A DNA stretch of 64,000 bases, from assembly GCA_900769875.1 (NCBI GenBank), contig CAAGII010000189.1, positions 36,020 to 100,019 of the forward strand. Reading direction: 5' to 3'. This DNA is from Clostridia bacterium (lineage in GTDB: Bacteria > Bacillota > Clostridia > Christensenellales > Aristaeellaceae). Under the pieces are notes generated by a model that was not told where the DNA came from, searched no databases, and saw nothing but the letters and a program-made list of their open reading frames with translations. A program made the translations under genes and the position numbers. This document shows, piece by piece, positions 27,463-35,791 of the stretch (positions within the stretch are counted from its first letter, which is position 1; every line of letters begins with the position of its first letter).

Positions 27463-28170
27463 TCAGCGCTTGCCCTGCCCGTAGTAGGCGTTCGGGCCGT
27501 GCTTGCGCATAAAGTGCTTGTCCTTCACATGCTCCGGCAGGCATTCGCGCGTCTGCTGCGCGGGCAGCGCCTCGGTGTGCCACGCCATCATGGCGACCTC
27601 CTCCAGCACCACGGCGTTGTGGACAGCCTCCACCGCGTCCTTTCCCCACGCAAACGGGCCGTGATGGCGCGCCAGCACACAGGGCACATACGCGGGGTTG
27701 ATGCCGTTGTCTTCAAAATGGCTGGCGATCACCCGACCGGTCTCCAGCTCATAGGCGCGCTCGACCTCCTCTTTGGTCAGATCGCGGCAGCAGGGAATCG
27801 CGCCGTAGATGTAGTCCGCGTGCGTCGTACCATAGGCGGGAATATCGCGCCCGCTCTGCGCCCAGATGGTCGCCCAGCGGCTGTGGGTATGCACCACGCC
27901 GCCGATGTTCGCAAAGCGGCGGTACAGCTCCGCGTGCGTGGGCGTATCGGAGGAGGGATTCATGTCGCCCTCCACCTTGTTGCCCTCAAGGTCGATCACC
28001 ACCATATCCTCGGGCTTGAGCTGCTCATAGGGCACGCCGCTGGGCTTGATGACAAACAGCCCCTTCTCGCGGTCAATGCCGGACACATTGCCCCATGTGA
28101 ATGTGACCAGATGATAGGCGGGCAGCATCATGTTCGCTTCATAGACCTGTTGCTTCAGTTGCTCAAGCAT
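27463..28170 (-). CDS. L-ribulose-5-phosphate 4-epimerase (AraD/class II aldolase family)
   Basis: A 234-residue zinc enzyme of the class II aldolase family. Motifs: TFTWGNVSGIDRE and VIKPSGVPYEQLK (phosphate site), VVHTHSRWATIWAQ with zinc histidines, YGTTHADYIYGAIPC, and the closing HGPNAYYGQ. The catalytic-tyrosine-bearing end and the length fit L-ribulose-5-phosphate 4-epimerase, which feeds arabinose into the pentose phosphate pathway. UlaF/SgbE paralogues acting in ascorbate use are hard to separate. No araA or araB is nearby and the gene is monocistronic. The start at 28170 follows GGAGG. Confidence 0.9.
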   Translation of the reverse strand: MLEQLKQQVYEANMMLPAYHLVTFTWGNVSGIDREKGLFVIKPSGVPYEQLKPEDMVVIDLEGNKVEGDMNPSSDTPTHAELYRRFANIGGVVHTHSRWATIWAQSGRDIPAYGTTHADYIYGAIPCCRDLTKEEVERAYELETGRVIASHFEDNGINPAYVPCVLARHHGPFAWGKDAVEAVHNAVVLEEVAMMAWHTEALPAQQTRECLPEHVKDKHFMRKHGPNAYYGQGKR

Positions 28171-28232
28171 GGCTTCATCCTCCATTGTGCGGCAGGCCAT
28201 ACGCCTGCCGGATATCTGATTGTGCTGCCATC

Positions 28233-28261
28233 ATTATACTGTGGCGCGCAGACGAATGCAA
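28233..28261 (-). promoter_or_regulatory. Promoter of the araD-type gene
   Basis: On the minus strand, TTGCAT (28261-28256), 17 bases, then TATAAT (28238-28233). Confidence 0.8.
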
Positions 28262-28368
28262 GTGCATTCTGCGCGGAGCATTGTTGCAATCGCGCCCCGC
28301 ACATGGCAGGATATCCCATGCCGCGCGGCGAAATCATCCACCAAACCAACCACGTAACGGAGGTCGCG

Positions 28369-28968
28369 ATGAAAAAGCTGCTTTGTTTCCTTGCCGCTGT
28401 GCTTCTGCTTGGTACTGCCGCGCTTGCGCAGGTGGATACCGCGCCCCTTGCCATGCGTACCGACATGCTCAGCTATACCGAAAACGGCGTGGATATGGTG
28501 TACCGCAGCACCGCGCAGCCGTTCTTCGGCGTCGCGGAGGACGAGCAGAGCGAGGTCTGCGCCTACATCGACTTTGTGGATCTGCCCAACGAGGGCGTGC
28601 TGGCGCTGCGGCTGACGCTTTCCATCGCCACCGCGGGCGGGCTGAACGCCTCGGCGCTCGAAATCACGGAGGGCGGAAAAACCTACGCCTTCCCTGTGTC
28701 CCGCGTGGTATCCGAGTACGACATGATGTACTATGAGGATTACCCGCTGTATCTGACCGACGAGAGCCTCGCGCTTGTCAAGGCCATGGCGCGCAGCCGC
28801 TCGGACGAGCATGTGTTCACGCTGCTGGGCGAGGAAACGCTGCGCTGCACCGTGACCATCCCCGGCGACATCGCCGCGGAAATCTACGATCTGTACGTCG
28901 ATCTGGGCGGCACGCGGCAGGATTTCACCGCGCTGCGCGATCTGTGGCCGGTACGGATCGGGAAATAA
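28369..28968 (+). CDS. Secreted protein of unknown function
   Basis: A 199-residue exported protein. MKKLLCFLAAVLLLGTAALA is a clear signal peptide with cleavage near AQVD. The mature part is acidic and rich in beta-prone stretches (VCAYIDFVDLPNEGVLALRL, TLRCTVTIPGDIAAEIY) and has no cysteine beyond the signal. No family recognised; it could be a surface or ligand-binding beta-domain. The ATG at 28369 follows CGGAGG. The large upstream in-frame extension is antisense to the araD-type gene and rejected. Its promoter is unclear; a TTGCAA at 28284 has no good -10 partner. Confidence 0.75.
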   Translation: MKKLLCFLAAVLLLGTAALAQVDTAPLAMRTDMLSYTENGVDMVYRSTAQPFFGVAEDEQSEVCAYIDFVDLPNEGVLALRLTLSIATAGGLNASALEITEGGKTYAFPVSRVVSEYDMMYYEDYPLYLTDESLALVKAMARSRSDEHVFTLLGEETLRCTVTIPGDIAAEIYDLYVDLGGTRQDFTALRDLWPVRIGK

Positions 28969-28975
28969 ATGCAGT

Positions 28976-29018
28976 GAGCTGTTCCGCCGCGTCCGTCACG
29001 CGCAGAACAGCTCCTTTT
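28976..29018 (+). terminator. Terminator of the secreted-protein gene
   Basis: GAGCTGTTC (28976-28984) and GAACAGCTC (29005-29013) with an inner GCGT/ACGC stem, then CTTTTT. Confidence 0.9.
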
Positions 29019-29025
29019 TGCATGC

Positions 29026-30150
29026 TTACAGCACAATATCCCCCGGACGGTAGCCCTCGGGCAGCGGCTCCTCCTCCACAAAGCGGAAGTCCGGGTCGCT
29101 CAGCGTGGGCAGGAACGCCTCAAACGGCAGGCGCGGGAATTCGCACGACCAGCCGCTCGCGCCGAACCAGCCGCCCTCCTTTGCGCGAAGGTTCAGCTCG
29201 CGGGCAAACTTGGTGCGGTTGCAGCAATCGTGCACCACCAGCGGCCAGCATTCCTCAGCGGCCTCGCGCATCAATTCCAGCGTGATTTCATGGCTGAAGA
29301 TGGGCGACAGGTAGCCGCGATGGCACAGATACATCGGCTCGCCCAAATAATTGGCGAGATTGTTGGGGTTCAGGTGCAGCTCGGCGCAGTTGATGAAATC
29401 AATGCCGGTGGCGAGAATCGCGTCCTTCTTGCGGTGGAACGCTTCCAGAAACTGCGGGGTCATCGGCGTTTCCACGCCCACCTGACGGAAATACTTGCGA
29501 GCGATGGCCATGCTTTCGATCACCCTATCGGAGCAGAGGGTCGCGCCAAGGTTGAAGCGAAGCTCATCCAGCCCCGCCTGCGCGAGCATGCGCAGGTTTT
29601 CCTCCGTGCAGAGGGTGCCGTTGGTGTACATGTGCTGGTGGACGCCCGCTTCATGGAAGCTGCGGATGACGCCCTCGTACACCTCGATCTCCATGAACGG
29701 CTCAAGGTACACATAGCTCACGCCGGTGGGCTTGCGCTGGATCTTCATCAGCAGCTCCAGATCGCTCTCGTAGAAGCGGGTGCCGCCGATTTCCCACAGT
29801 CCCTCGCCGATGGGCTCCTGACAGTCCAGCACGCCGTAATCGTAGCAGAAGGGACAGCGCAGGTTGCAGCGGTTCGTCTTGCGGATGGCGCTCAGTCCCG
29901 TGCCGAGCAGGCAGCTTTTGCAGCCCTGCGGAAACCTTGCCGGATCGCCCACAAACCAGGTGCGGCCGTCCAGCGACTGCAGGGACGGTATCCGGGCGCG
30001 AAGCCGCTCCGTCCTTGCGTCCACCGCGCGCTCGATCTGCGAGAGCGTCGCCTCGACAATCTCCTGCTGGCGCGGCAGGATCACCTCGTCCTCCGGCAGC
30101 TGCGCAAAGAAGGTAAACCACATAAGCGCGTCCTGTTTGCTGATCTTCAT
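29026..30150 (-). CDS. Radical SAM protein of unknown function
   Basis: A 374-residue radical SAM enzyme with the cluster motif CNLRCPFC (CxxxCxxC) near residue 95, preceded by an additional cysteine pair GCKSCLLGTG near residue 75. Later segments (VYLEPFMEIEVYEGVIRSFH, MYTNGTLCTEENL, LRFNLGATLC) follow the partial TIM-barrel of the family. Further cysteines in VVHDCCNRTKF could bind an auxiliary cluster or be structural. Substrate unknown; it is not one of the well-known cofactor-synthesis members. The start at 30150 follows GGGAGG. It is divergent from the MBL-comEC operon. Confidence 0.8.
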   Translation of the reverse strand: MKISKQDALMWFTFFAQLPEDEVILPRQQEIVEATLSQIERAVDARTERLRARIPSLQSLDGRTWFVGDPARFPQGCKSCLLGTGLSAIRKTNRCNLRCPFCYDYGVLDCQEPIGEGLWEIGGTRFYESDLELLMKIQRKPTGVSYVYLEPFMEIEVYEGVIRSFHEAGVHQHMYTNGTLCTEENLRMLAQAGLDELRFNLGATLCSDRVIESMAIARKYFRQVGVETPMTPQFLEAFHRKKDAILATGIDFINCAELHLNPNNLANYLGEPMYLCHRGYLSPIFSHEITLELMREAAEECWPLVVHDCCNRTKFARELNLRAKEGGWFGASGWSCEFPRLPFEAFLPTLSDPDFRFVEEEPLPEGYRPGDIVL

Positions 30151-30230
30151 GCCCCGTCCTCCCGTCAACACAATGGAGGGTATCATTCGCCGCCATGCGG
30201 GAGGATTCCTGCAAAAAAGCCCGATTTCGC

Positions 30231-30259
30231 TTGCAACTTGCGCCGCAAGCGGTTACAAT
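30231..30259 (+). promoter_or_regulatory. Promoter of the MBL-comEC-holA operon
   Basis: TTGCAA (30231-30236), 17 bases, then TACAAT (30254-30259), 30 bases before the start codon. Confidence 0.75.
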
Positions 30260-30289
30260 AGGAAAAAGCACCTGAAAGGATGAATCCGC

Positions 30290-31021
30290 ATGAAGCTGAC
30301 CATTCTGGGCATGAACGGGCCCTATCCCGCGCCGGGCGGATGCTGCTCCGGCTACCTTGTGCAGAGCGGCGGCACCAATCTGCAGCTGGATCTTGGCTGC
30401 GGCACGCTCCCCGCGCTGCTTGCGCGCGTACCGCTCACAGAGCTGACCGCGCTTGTCATCACCCACTGGCACGGCGACCACTGCAGTGATGTGCTGCCGC
30501 TGCTTTACGCGCTGGAGAGCGCGGTCGCCGCGCACAGGCGCGAGCCGCTGCCCGTCTTTGGCGTGGACGGCGGCGCGTCGCCGGTGTTTGCCGCCGTGAA
30601 GGCCTGCCCCGCCGTGGCGCTGCGCGTGGTCGAGCCGGGCGAAACCATCCGCGTGGGCGATTTCACCATCGCCACCCTTGCCGCGCGCCATCCCGTGCGC
30701 GCCATGATGCTGCGCCTGACGCAGGGCGGCAAAACGCTGTGCTACACGGGCGATACCAACACGCAGCCGTGTCTGACCGCCTATGCGCAGGGCGCCGATC
30801 TCCTGCTGTGCGACGGGCTGTTTCCGGAAAGCGTGTGGAGCGAGGAAAAGCCGCACCTTTCCGCCGCGCACTGCGCCAGGCTTGCGCGCGACGCGGGCGT
30901 AAAGCGGCTCATCATCACGCATTTGAATCCGGATATCGACGCGCGTAAGCTGCTGCGGGAGGCGTCCGCCATCTATCCGGACGCGGAGCTGGCGCGCTGC
31001 GGCATGAGCGCGGAGCTATGA
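30290..31021 (+). CDS. Metallo-beta-lactamase-fold hydrolase (RNase Z-like)
   Basis: A 243-residue MBL-fold protein. The zinc motif is THWHGDHCSD near residue 63, a later ligand is in YTGDTN near 155, and further histidines occur in KPHLSAAHCA and ITHLNPD. The arrangement resembles RNase Z and cyclic phosphodiesterases, but it is shorter than most RNase Z and lacks a recognisable exosite arm. Its stop overlaps the comEC start (ATGA), so translation is coupled. Physiological substrate unknown. Confidence 0.85.
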   Translation: MKLTILGMNGPYPAPGGCCSGYLVQSGGTNLQLDLGCGTLPALLARVPLTELTALVITHWHGDHCSDVLPLLYALESAVAAHRREPLPVFGVDGGASPVFAAVKACPAVALRVVEPGETIRVGDFTIATLAARHPVRAMMLRLTQGGKTLCYTGDTNTQPCLTAYAQGADLLLCDGLFPESVWSEEKPHLSAAHCARLARDAGVKRLIITHLNPDIDARKLLREASAIYPDAELARCGMSAEL

Positions 31022-33285
31022 GCAGCACCGATGCGCAAACGCCCGCCGCATGGCTGCTTCCGGGCTGCGCGCTGTGCATGGCGCTGGGCGTATTGCTCGG
31101 TCGGGCAACGGATACGCTGCTGCCAACGCTTCTCTGCGCTCTGGCTGCGGCGCTTGCCCTGCTGCTGTGCCCCGCCGGAGCGCGCCGCGCAGCCGCGCTG
31201 CTCACAGCCGCTGCCGCCGGCATGGTATGCGGACAGCTCGCCTATCATCCCGCGCTGCCGGAGGAAGGAACCTGCCGTGTCACCGGCGTGGTCGCGGACG
31301 AGTGGACTGTGCGCGAGGACAACGGGCAGGCCTCCACACTGCTGCGCAGCGTGCGCGTCGAGGGCGGGCAGAGGACATATGGCGCTCTCTGGTCGTTCTA
31401 TATGGCGCAGGACGCACAGACCGAGCTGCCCGCGCCCGGCTCTGCGGTCACGCTGAGCGCGTCGCTCTACCACCCGGAGGGAGCGGTCAATCCCGGCGGC
31501 TACAACCAGCGTGAGACCCTGCTCGCAAAGGGTGTGACCATCGGGCTGTATGGCTGCGCGGATCTTGAGGTCAGCGCCACGCCGCGCAGCCTCACCGCGT
31601 GGTGCGCCTCCGTGCGCCATGCGTGGACGCTCCGCCTGCGCGAGGTGATGGACGAGGAGACCGCCGCCTATGCGGCCGCCATCCTCCTTGGCGTCAGGAA
31701 CGGGCTGGACGAGGACGATTGCGCCGCCTTCCGCCGCCTCGGCATCGCCCATGTGCTGGCGGTCAGCGGGTATCACGTGGGCGTGCTGTGCGCGGCGCTC
31801 ACGTTTCTGCTGCGTCGTTTGCGCGTGCCCAGATGGTGGCAGCTTCTGCCCATGGGAGCGCTGCTCGCGCTTTACTGCATGCTCACAGGCATGCACGCGC
31901 CGGTGGTGCGCGCTTCGCTTCTGTCGCTGCTCACGCTTGCTGGCGCGCGGCTCGGGCGCAAAACGGACGGGCTGCATCTTTTGTCCGCATGCGCCATCGT
32001 CATCCTGCTGCTTGCGCCCGCGCAGCTGACCAGCGCCAGCTTCCAGCTGTCCTTCGCGGCCATGCTGGGGCTGATTCTGATCACCCCATTGCTCAGCAGG
32101 GTGCTGAGCCGCTGGATGCGCCCGCGCCTGCTCCGGGAGGCGCTGTCCGCCGCCGTCGGCGCACAGGTTGGTGCGCTGCTTCCGCAGCTGTACTGGTTTC
32201 AGGAGCTGTCGCTGATGAGCGTTCTGAGCAACCTTCTGCTCACGGGGCTTTTTTCCATGCTGCTGACCGTGGACTGGATCGTCCTTGCGTGCATGCATGT
32301 GCCGTTTGTCAGCACGCTTGCAGGGCGCGCCGCGTCCTGCCTGACCTCGCTGCTGCTTGACGCCGTGCGTCTTTTGGATCATGCTCCATGGGCCGTGATA
32401 TGGACGCGTCAGGCCAATCTGCTCACGGCGGCGGGATGGCTTGTGCTGCTGGTCTCGCTGAGCATTGTGTGGAAGCGGATCGGGCGCAGGCAGCTTTTCG
32501 CCGCGACCTGCGCGCTTGCGGTACTCGTTGTGTCGGTGCTTCCGTGGCGCGGTCACGGGGTGCGCTACACGCAGCTGAGCGTCGGGCGCGCGGACGCGGC
32601 GGTCATTGAGGATCAGGGCACGACAGCCGTCGTCGATACGGGCAGCGGCAGCGCGCTGGCAGTCTACCTGAAGCAGCGCCGCCTGCCGGTGGACGCGCTG
32701 TTTCTGACCCACCTGCACAAGGATCACGCGGGCGGGCTGGAGGCGCTGCTGTCCTACGGCATACCTGTGCGCGTATGCTATCTGCCCGTGGGCGCGGAGG
32801 AAGCCGATGTATCGGACGACATGCGCGCTCTCTTGCGCGAGCTTGTTCTCAGCGGCACCGAGCTCCGCTCCATCGCGCGGGGAGACAGGGTGGCATTGCC
32901 AAGCGGCGAAATCCTCGCGCTCTTTCCCGAGGAGGGGCGCAGCCGTCCGGGGTGCGACGCCAACAGCCGCTCGCTCGCGCTGCATGTGCGCCTGATGGAT
33001 ACCACGCTGCTGCTCATGGGCGATCTTGCCGGCGCTTACGAGCACTACGCCGCCGTGCCTGCGGACGTCCTCAAGGCGGCGCATCACGGCGCGTCGGACA
33101 GCTGCGGCGAAGCGTTTCTTGATTCGGTCGCGCCCTCGCTCCTGCTGGTATCGTGCGGAAACCGCAGCCTGTCGCAGGGCTTTTGCGAGCGAACGGCGCA
33201 TATTCCCACCCTGAGCACCGCGCGCAGCGGCTGCATCACCATCACCATGGAGGCGGGCGGCTACCATGCCGTCCCCTTCCGATGA
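31018..33285 (+). CDS. comEC: ComEC/Rec2-type DNA uptake channel protein
   Basis: A 755-residue polytopic membrane protein. Residues about 1-70 hold the first membrane segments, about 75-180 the external DUF4131/OB-like region, and about 210-500 the competence domain with AHVLAVSGYHVGVL and many helices. The C-terminal MBL-fold domain (about 520-755) has FLTHLHKDHAGG, LLLMGDLAGAYE and KAAHHGASDS, as in full-length ComEC. ComEC carries single-stranded DNA across the membrane during transformation. No other competence gene is in the window, so functional competence is not established. It is followed by holA, a common pairing in Firmicutes. Confidence 0.93.
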   Translation: MSSTDAQTPAAWLLPGCALCMALGVLLGRATDTLLPTLLCALAAALALLLCPAGARRAAALLTAAAAGMVCGQLAYHPALPEEGTCRVTGVVADEWTVREDNGQASTLLRSVRVEGGQRTYGALWSFYMAQDAQTELPAPGSAVTLSASLYHPEGAVNPGGYNQRETLLAKGVTIGLYGCADLEVSATPRSLTAWCASVRHAWTLRLREVMDEETAAYAAAILLGVRNGLDEDDCAAFRRLGIAHVLAVSGYHVGVLCAALTFLLRRLRVPRWWQLLPMGALLALYCMLTGMHAPVVRASLLSLLTLAGARLGRKTDGLHLLSACAIVILLLAPAQLTSASFQLSFAAMLGLILITPLLSRVLSRWMRPRLLREALSAAVGAQVGALLPQLYWFQELSLMSVLSNLLLTGLFSMLLTVDWIVLACMHVPFVSTLAGRAASCLTSLLLDAVRLLDHAPWAVIWTRQANLLTAAGWLVLLVSLSIVWKRIGRRQLFAATCALAVLVVSVLPWRGHGVRYTQLSVGRADAAVIEDQGTTAVVDTGSGSALAVYLKQRRLPVDALFLTHLHKDHAGGLEALLSYGIPVRVCYLPVGAEEADVSDDMRALLRELVLSGTELRSIARGDRVALPSGEILALFPEEGRSRPGCDANSRSLALHVRLMDTTLLLMGDLAGAYEHYAAVPADVLKAAHHGASDSCGEAFLDSVAPSLLLVSCGNRSLSQGFCERTAHIPTLSTARSGCITITMEAGGYHAVPFR

Positions 33286-33302
33286 AGGAAAAGAGGCATG
33301 GC

Positions 33303-34304
33303 ATGGACCGGAAAATGTTCGCAGAGGCCGTCAAAGGCGGCAAGCTGCAGGGCGTGTATCTGCTGGAGGGCACGGAGGAGGAGCTGAAGGCCGGGGCGCT
33401 TTCCGCCATCCGCAAGGCGCTCCTGCCCGAGGGTATGGAGCAGCTGAATGAAAGCGTCATGGACAACCCCGCGACAAGCGAGCTGATCGCCGCCGCCGAG
33501 ACGCTCCCCTTCATGGCGGACAGGCGGCTGCTGCTGGTGCGGGAGCACGCCGCGCTGCTCAGGGGCGAGGCGGACGACCGCCTGCTGGATTATCTGCAGC
33601 ACACGCCCGACACCGCCGTGATCGTGTTCTATCACCGCGGTAAGGCGGACGCGCGCAAAAAGCTCTGCCGCGCCATTGCCAAATATGGCACGGTGGTCAG
33701 CTTTGAGCCCATGCACGACGCCGAGCTGAACGACTGGATTCGCCAGAGCTTTCAGCAGGCAGGCAAGAACTGCTCCGCGCAGACCGCCTCGCTGCTCGCC
33801 TTCACCTCCGGTACGGACGCGGCGCGGCTGCGCGGGGAGATTGGCAAGCTCATCAGCTTTGCAGGCGACCGGAGCGAAATCACGCAGGAGGATGTGCAGC
33901 AAGTCGCAACGCGCTGCGCCGAATACACCGTGTTCAACATGGTGGACGCGGTTGTCGCCGGGCAGGAGGCGCGCGCCTTCTCCCTGATGCGCGACATGCT
34001 GGTGATGGGCGAGGAGAGGCTGGGCATCCTTGCCATGCTGCTGAGGCAGTACAGGCTGCTGCAGCATGTGAAAATCATGCAATACGAAAAGCGCACCCCG
34101 CAGCAGATGCAGGAGGCGCTGGGCGTGAAGGGCTTTGTGCTGGAGCGCTGCATCCGTCAGGCAAGGGCGCTGCGCGGCCCGTATGTGAAGCAGGCTGTGG
34201 AAATCTGCCTGAACACGGAGTATCAGGTCAAATCCGGACAAATGAACCAGGAGGGCTGTCTGGAGGCGGCGCTTTTGCACCTGTTTGCGCTCCGCCGCGC
34301 CTGA
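33303..34304 (+). CDS. holA: DNA polymerase III delta subunit
   Basis: A 333-residue clamp-loader subunit that opens the sliding clamp. Typical features are the opening GGKLQGVYLLEGTEEELKA, the central DAELNDWIRQSFQQAGK, LRGEIGKLISFAGD and ITQEDVQQVATRCAEYTVFNMVDAV, and a helical C-terminal part ending LHLFALRRA. The length fits. The ATG at 33303 has AAGAGG upstream; the upstream extension within comEC is rejected. Confidence 0.93.
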   Translation: MDRKMFAEAVKGGKLQGVYLLEGTEEELKAGALSAIRKALLPEGMEQLNESVMDNPATSELIAAAETLPFMADRRLLLVREHAALLRGEADDRLLDYLQHTPDTAVIVFYHRGKADARKKLCRAIAKYGTVVSFEPMHDAELNDWIRQSFQQAGKNCSAQTASLLAFTSGTDAARLRGEIGKLISFAGDRSEITQEDVQQVATRCAEYTVFNMVDAVVAGQEARAFSLMRDMLVMGEERLGILAMLLRQYRLLQHVKIMQYEKRTPQQMQEALGVKGFVLERCIRQARALRGPYVKQAVEICLNTEYQVKSGQMNQEGCLEAALLHLFALRRA

Positions 34305-34325
34305 CCGATGAAAGGAGTCGCTCCC

Positions 34326-34883
34326 ATGCGAAGAAATGAATTGCGCAGGCTCTATACCGTGCAGACACAGACCAATCCCGACACGGGGCGCGAGGAGCGC
34401 GTGCTGTGCTACATCGGCAAGCACTACACGGTCGATCAGCGCCTGATCCGTCGCTGCCGTCTGCCCATGCTGCTGCTGCTGCTCGCCCACTGCGCGCTGA
34501 TCCTGTGGGCCGGGCTGGTGCCCGCCGTGGCGCAGCGCTGCATGTATGTGCTGCCCTTTTTCATCCTGTGTCTGCTTCCCCTTTCCTACGCGCTGATGGC
34601 GCTGTACAGGGTCTGGCGCTTCGGGGATGTGATCGACGAGGTGCAGCGCAGCGAGGGGCTTTTGTCCGTCCGGCACTCCTCGGCGGGGCTGCTCGTGCTG
34701 AGCATCGGCTGGCTGATGGGCGATATCGTGTTTCTGATCCTCAACCGGCAGCTCTTCGCCATCCCGGACGATCTGATCTTTGCGCTGTGCGCCGCCCTTT
34801 GCACCATCTGCTCCGCGGCGCTCTGGCGCTTGACACGCGCGCTTGACGCAAAGGAAACCGATCAGCCGCCCGCAGGCAAATGA
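34326..34883 (+). CDS. Integral membrane protein of unknown function
   Basis: A 185-residue protein with a hydrophilic N-terminus (RRNELRRLYTVQTQTNPDTG) and four predicted membrane helices, near residues 46-66, 73-93, 118-138 and 148-168. No conserved motif recognised. The ATG at 34326 lies eight bases after AAGGAG. It is the last gene of the operon with holA, before a strong terminator. The polar ends suggest a cytosolic N-terminus. Confidence 0.75.
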   Translation: MRRNELRRLYTVQTQTNPDTGREERVLCYIGKHYTVDQRLIRRCRLPMLLLLLAHCALILWAGLVPAVAQRCMYVLPFFILCLLPLSYALMALYRVWRFGDVIDEVQRSEGLLSVRHSSAGLLVLSIGWLMGDIVFLILNRQLFAIPDDLIFALCAALCTICSAALWRLTRALDAKETDQPPAGK

Positions 34884-34885
34884 AA

Positions 34886-34926
34886 GCAGCCGCCCGCCAT
34901 GCTCACCGGCACGCGGGCGGCGGCTT
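34886..34926 (+). terminator. Terminator of the MBL-comEC-holA operon
   Basis: GCCGCCCGC (34889-34897) and GCGGGCGGC (34913-34921), followed by GGCTTTT. Confidence 0.85.
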
Positions 34927-34942
34927 TTGCGTTTGGCCATGG

Positions 34943-34970
34943 AAAAACGCCCGGATTCCTGATCCGGGCG
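34943..34970 (-). terminator. Terminator of pgsA
   Basis: CGCCCGGAT and ATCCGGGCG form a 9-bp stem followed by TTTTT on the minus strand, 27 bases after the pgsA stop. Confidence 0.85.
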
Positions 34971-34997
34971 CAGATTTCCGGCATCCGTGCGCGCCGC

Positions 34998-35564
34998 TCA
35001 CGTCTTTTCCCTGAGCTGCCGGAGCGACATCAGCGTATAATCCACCAGCGCGATCAGCGCCAGAATCACGGCAATCCACAGCACCGCCTGATCGACGGGC
35101 ATGCCAAGCGCCACAAAGTCGTCGTGGAAGAAGCCAAGCACCATCGCCAGAATAAAGCTGACCTGCGCGGATTTACCGTACATGTTGCTGTGTACCACAA
35201 TGCCATGCTTGAGCATGTACGCCGAGCCCGCGATCATGATGATTTCCTTGACCGCCACCACCGCGAATGCCACCCATGGGAAAACCTGGCTTGTCGCCAG
35301 ACATATCAGCGCCGTGCAGACCATCAGCTTGTCAGCCAGCGGATCCATCAGCTTGCCGAAGGAGGTAATCAGGTGGCAGCGGCGCGCGATCAGCCCGTCA
35401 AAAAAATCAGTCAGGCTTGCCAGACAGAAGATCAGCAGCGCCAAATGCGGTCTGCCCGAGCCATACACCGCGGCAAACAGCGGCACAAGCGCAAGCCGGA
35501 GCATGGTCAGCACATTGGGGACGTTCCAGATTCCGTCAAGCAGTTTGCGGAGTTCCTCTTTCAC
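34998..35564 (-). CDS. pgsA: CDP-alcohol phosphatidyltransferase (phosphatidylglycerophosphate synthase)
   Basis: A 188-residue integral membrane enzyme joining CDP-diacylglycerol to glycerol-3-phosphate. The signature D-G-x2-A-R-x8-G-x3-D-x3-D is seen in FDGLIARRCHLITSFGKLMD plus PLADK. NVPNVLTMLRLALVPLF at the N-terminus is characteristic of PgsA. Six hydrophobic segments fit the family. Cardiolipin-synthase-like CDP-transferases have the same motif, so exact acceptor is likely but not certain. Monocistronic. Confidence 0.9.
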   Translation of the reverse strand: MKEELRKLLDGIWNVPNVLTMLRLALVPLFAAVYGSGRPHLALLIFCLASLTDFFDGLIARRCHLITSFGKLMDPLADKLMVCTALICLATSQVFPWVAFAVVAVKEIIMIAGSAYMLKHGIVVHSNMYGKSAQVSFILAMVLGFFHDDFVALGMPVDQAVLWIAVILALIALVDYTLMSLRQLREKT

Positions 35565-35641
35565 AATGCATAATCCTTTCTTCCGGGAACAGGGTTCGGC
35601 GACGCCGCATGCCTACCACAGGCTTCCCGCGTCGTATGGCT

Positions 35642-35670
35642 ATTATACCACGACATGGGATTGGTTGGAA
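35642..35670 (-). promoter_or_regulatory. pgsA promoter
   Basis: On the minus strand, TTCCAA (35670-35665), 17 bases, then TATAAT (35647-35642). The -35 is weak. Confidence 0.6.
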
Positions 35671-35791
35671 GCGGCAATTCATCATTTGTCAATGAAAACT
35701 TGATGAGAGATTCCCCCCTCGCACGGCAGGAATCAGCCGGCGCACAGGCGAATCTACCAATGAATGATACCACCCGGAAGGAGCACAGCTC

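Noticed and set aside
28284..28312. TTGCAA upstream of the secreted-protein gene at 28369 as a promoter.
   Set aside because: At 17 bases the -10 is CAGGAT, a poor match, so I did not annotate it.
30973..33267. Minus-strand frame opposite comEC.
   Set aside because: Same G+C shadow effect; comEC has all expected motifs and an ATGA-coupled start.
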